A stretch of 6,025 nt of DNA from Bacteroidales bacterium. Its GTDB lineage: Bacteria > Bacteroidota > Bacteroidia > Bacteroidales > P3. The DNA lies in assembly GCA_023227645.1 (NCBI GenBank), contig JALNVJ010000100.1, positions 1 to 6,025 of the forward strand. The letters are read 5' to 3'. Each line of letters opens with the position of its first letter. Position 1 is the stretch's first letter. Shown one piece after another: positions 5,484-6,025 of this stretch. The position numbers were made by a program, and so were the translations under genes. Under the pieces are notes generated by a model. The model ran no database searches. It was given only the letters and a program-made list of their open reading frames with translations, and had not been told where the DNA came from.

Positions 5484-6025
5484 ATGTTGAAACAAAGAAT
5501 ATCCTTATTATTTGCACTATTAATTGGCTTTGCATTTGCTGTTGAAGCTCAGATTGTTCCAGTAACTACAAGCGATTACGGATTAATGGGTTATCCCCTA
5601 ACACTTCGTTATCAAAAATATGCAACTGATACCAATTATGTTAAAAAAGAACAAAAGACAAGCTTTATTGATGATTACCAAATGACCTTTAATGATAACC
5701 GTCGATTGGTTAATAGGCAACATTTTATTGGTGGCAATAAAGATAGATATACAGTTTTCTCTTATGATAATATAACTCGTGATCTTTTAAAGGAAGAGTT
5801 ATTTGAGGCAAATGGGAAGATTGTTTCAACTATAAATCATAAATATGGCTATTTAGGAAGAGTTGAAGAAGTGATTACTGTTGAGTATCCTGCATCACTT
5901 GGAGGAGCAAATAAAATGGTAAGCAAACAAACATATAAATGGAATGGCAAAGGACAATTGTCAGAATACTCAATATTTGGAGATGATGCTACAAGACAAA
6001 AGACAATTGAATATTATTATGGACC
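5484..6025 (+). CDS. secreted protein with possible YD/RHS-like strand repeats, 3' end cut by the window
   Basis: The first 180 residues of a longer protein; no stop before the edge. The N-terminus MLKQRISLLFALLIGFAFA plus VEAQ is a clear signal peptide: basic start, hydrophobic core (about 8-19) and a likely signal peptidase I cut at A22-Q23, a very common A|Q junction in Bacteroidota. No cysteine follows, so it is not a lipoprotein. The mature part is rich in Tyr, Asn, Lys and Gly. It has loosely repeating segments of about 30-40 residues built as aromatic strand, turn with N/D/G, then strand: YQMTFNDNRRLVNRQHF, FSYDNITRDLLKEELF, YKWNGKGQLSEYSIF. These resemble YD/RHS-type beta repeats, but the similarity is weak and no defined family is recognised. 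It is probably periplasmic or surface-exposed. The ATG at 5484 is chosen because it directly opens the signal peptide downstream of a promoter. Confidence 0.85.
   Translation, partial: MLKQRISLLFALLIGFAFAVEAQIVPVTTSDYGLMGYPLTLRYQKYATDTNYVKKEQKTSFIDDYQMTFNDNRRLVNRQHFIGGNKDRYTVFSYDNITRDLLKEELFEANGKIVSTINHKYGYLGRVEEVITVEYPASLGGANKMVSKQTYKWNGKGQLSEYSIFGDDATRQKTIEYYYG

Overview
The window looks like a chromosomal segment from an AT-rich member of the Bacteroidota. Three things point there. Promoter-like sites match the Bacteroidota form (TTG or TTTG about 17-23 bp upstream of TAnnTTTG) rather than sigma-70. Start codons lack clear Shine-Dalgarno sequences and have A/T-rich leaders. The gene set (class III fructose-bisphosphatase, pyrophosphate-type phosphofructokinase, DUF3109 protein, a secreted protein with an 'EA|Q' signal-peptidase site) is also common there. 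Species cannot be fixed from the sequence alone.

Layout. At the left edge (1-203) a minus-strand frame stays open and looks weakly coding but has no ATG. A plus-strand gene (206-1066) encodes an AraC-type regulator fused to a GyrI-like ligand-binding domain, with its own promoter-like site. It converges on the minus-strand cluster at a shared hairpin terminator (1090-1122). The cluster reads right to left: a DUF3109 cysteine-rich protein (4466-5035), a phosphofructokinase with pyrophosphate-type active-site residues (3158-4387), and a class III fructose-1,6-bisphosphatase (1151-3112). A very good Bacteroidota promoter for the phosphofructokinase lies across the 3' end of the DUF3109 gene, so the two sugar-phosphate genes can be transcribed as their own unit. 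The 45-bp gap between them has no visible promoter or terminator.

Function. The two enzymes act at the same point, fructose-6-phosphate and fructose-1,6-bisphosphate. A PPi-type phosphofructokinase is reversible; the bisphosphatase is irreversible and gluconeogenic. The pair therefore sets direction and energy cost at the main control point of glycolysis and gluconeogenesis. No sequence evidence ties the DUF3109 protein to this step beyond its position.

The most unusual part is the 448-bp divergent intergenic region (5036-5483). It holds a perfect 24-bp inverted repeat (5159-5182 and 5316-5339) enclosing four copies of an 18-bp near-palindrome at an exact 22-bp period (5197-5284), plus a small tetraloop-type hairpin. 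It has the architecture of a non-coding miniature inverted-repeat element carrying a nested tandem array, and could act as a structured RNA or a protein-binding array. To its right are a promoter and the first 180 codons of a secreted protein that runs off the window.
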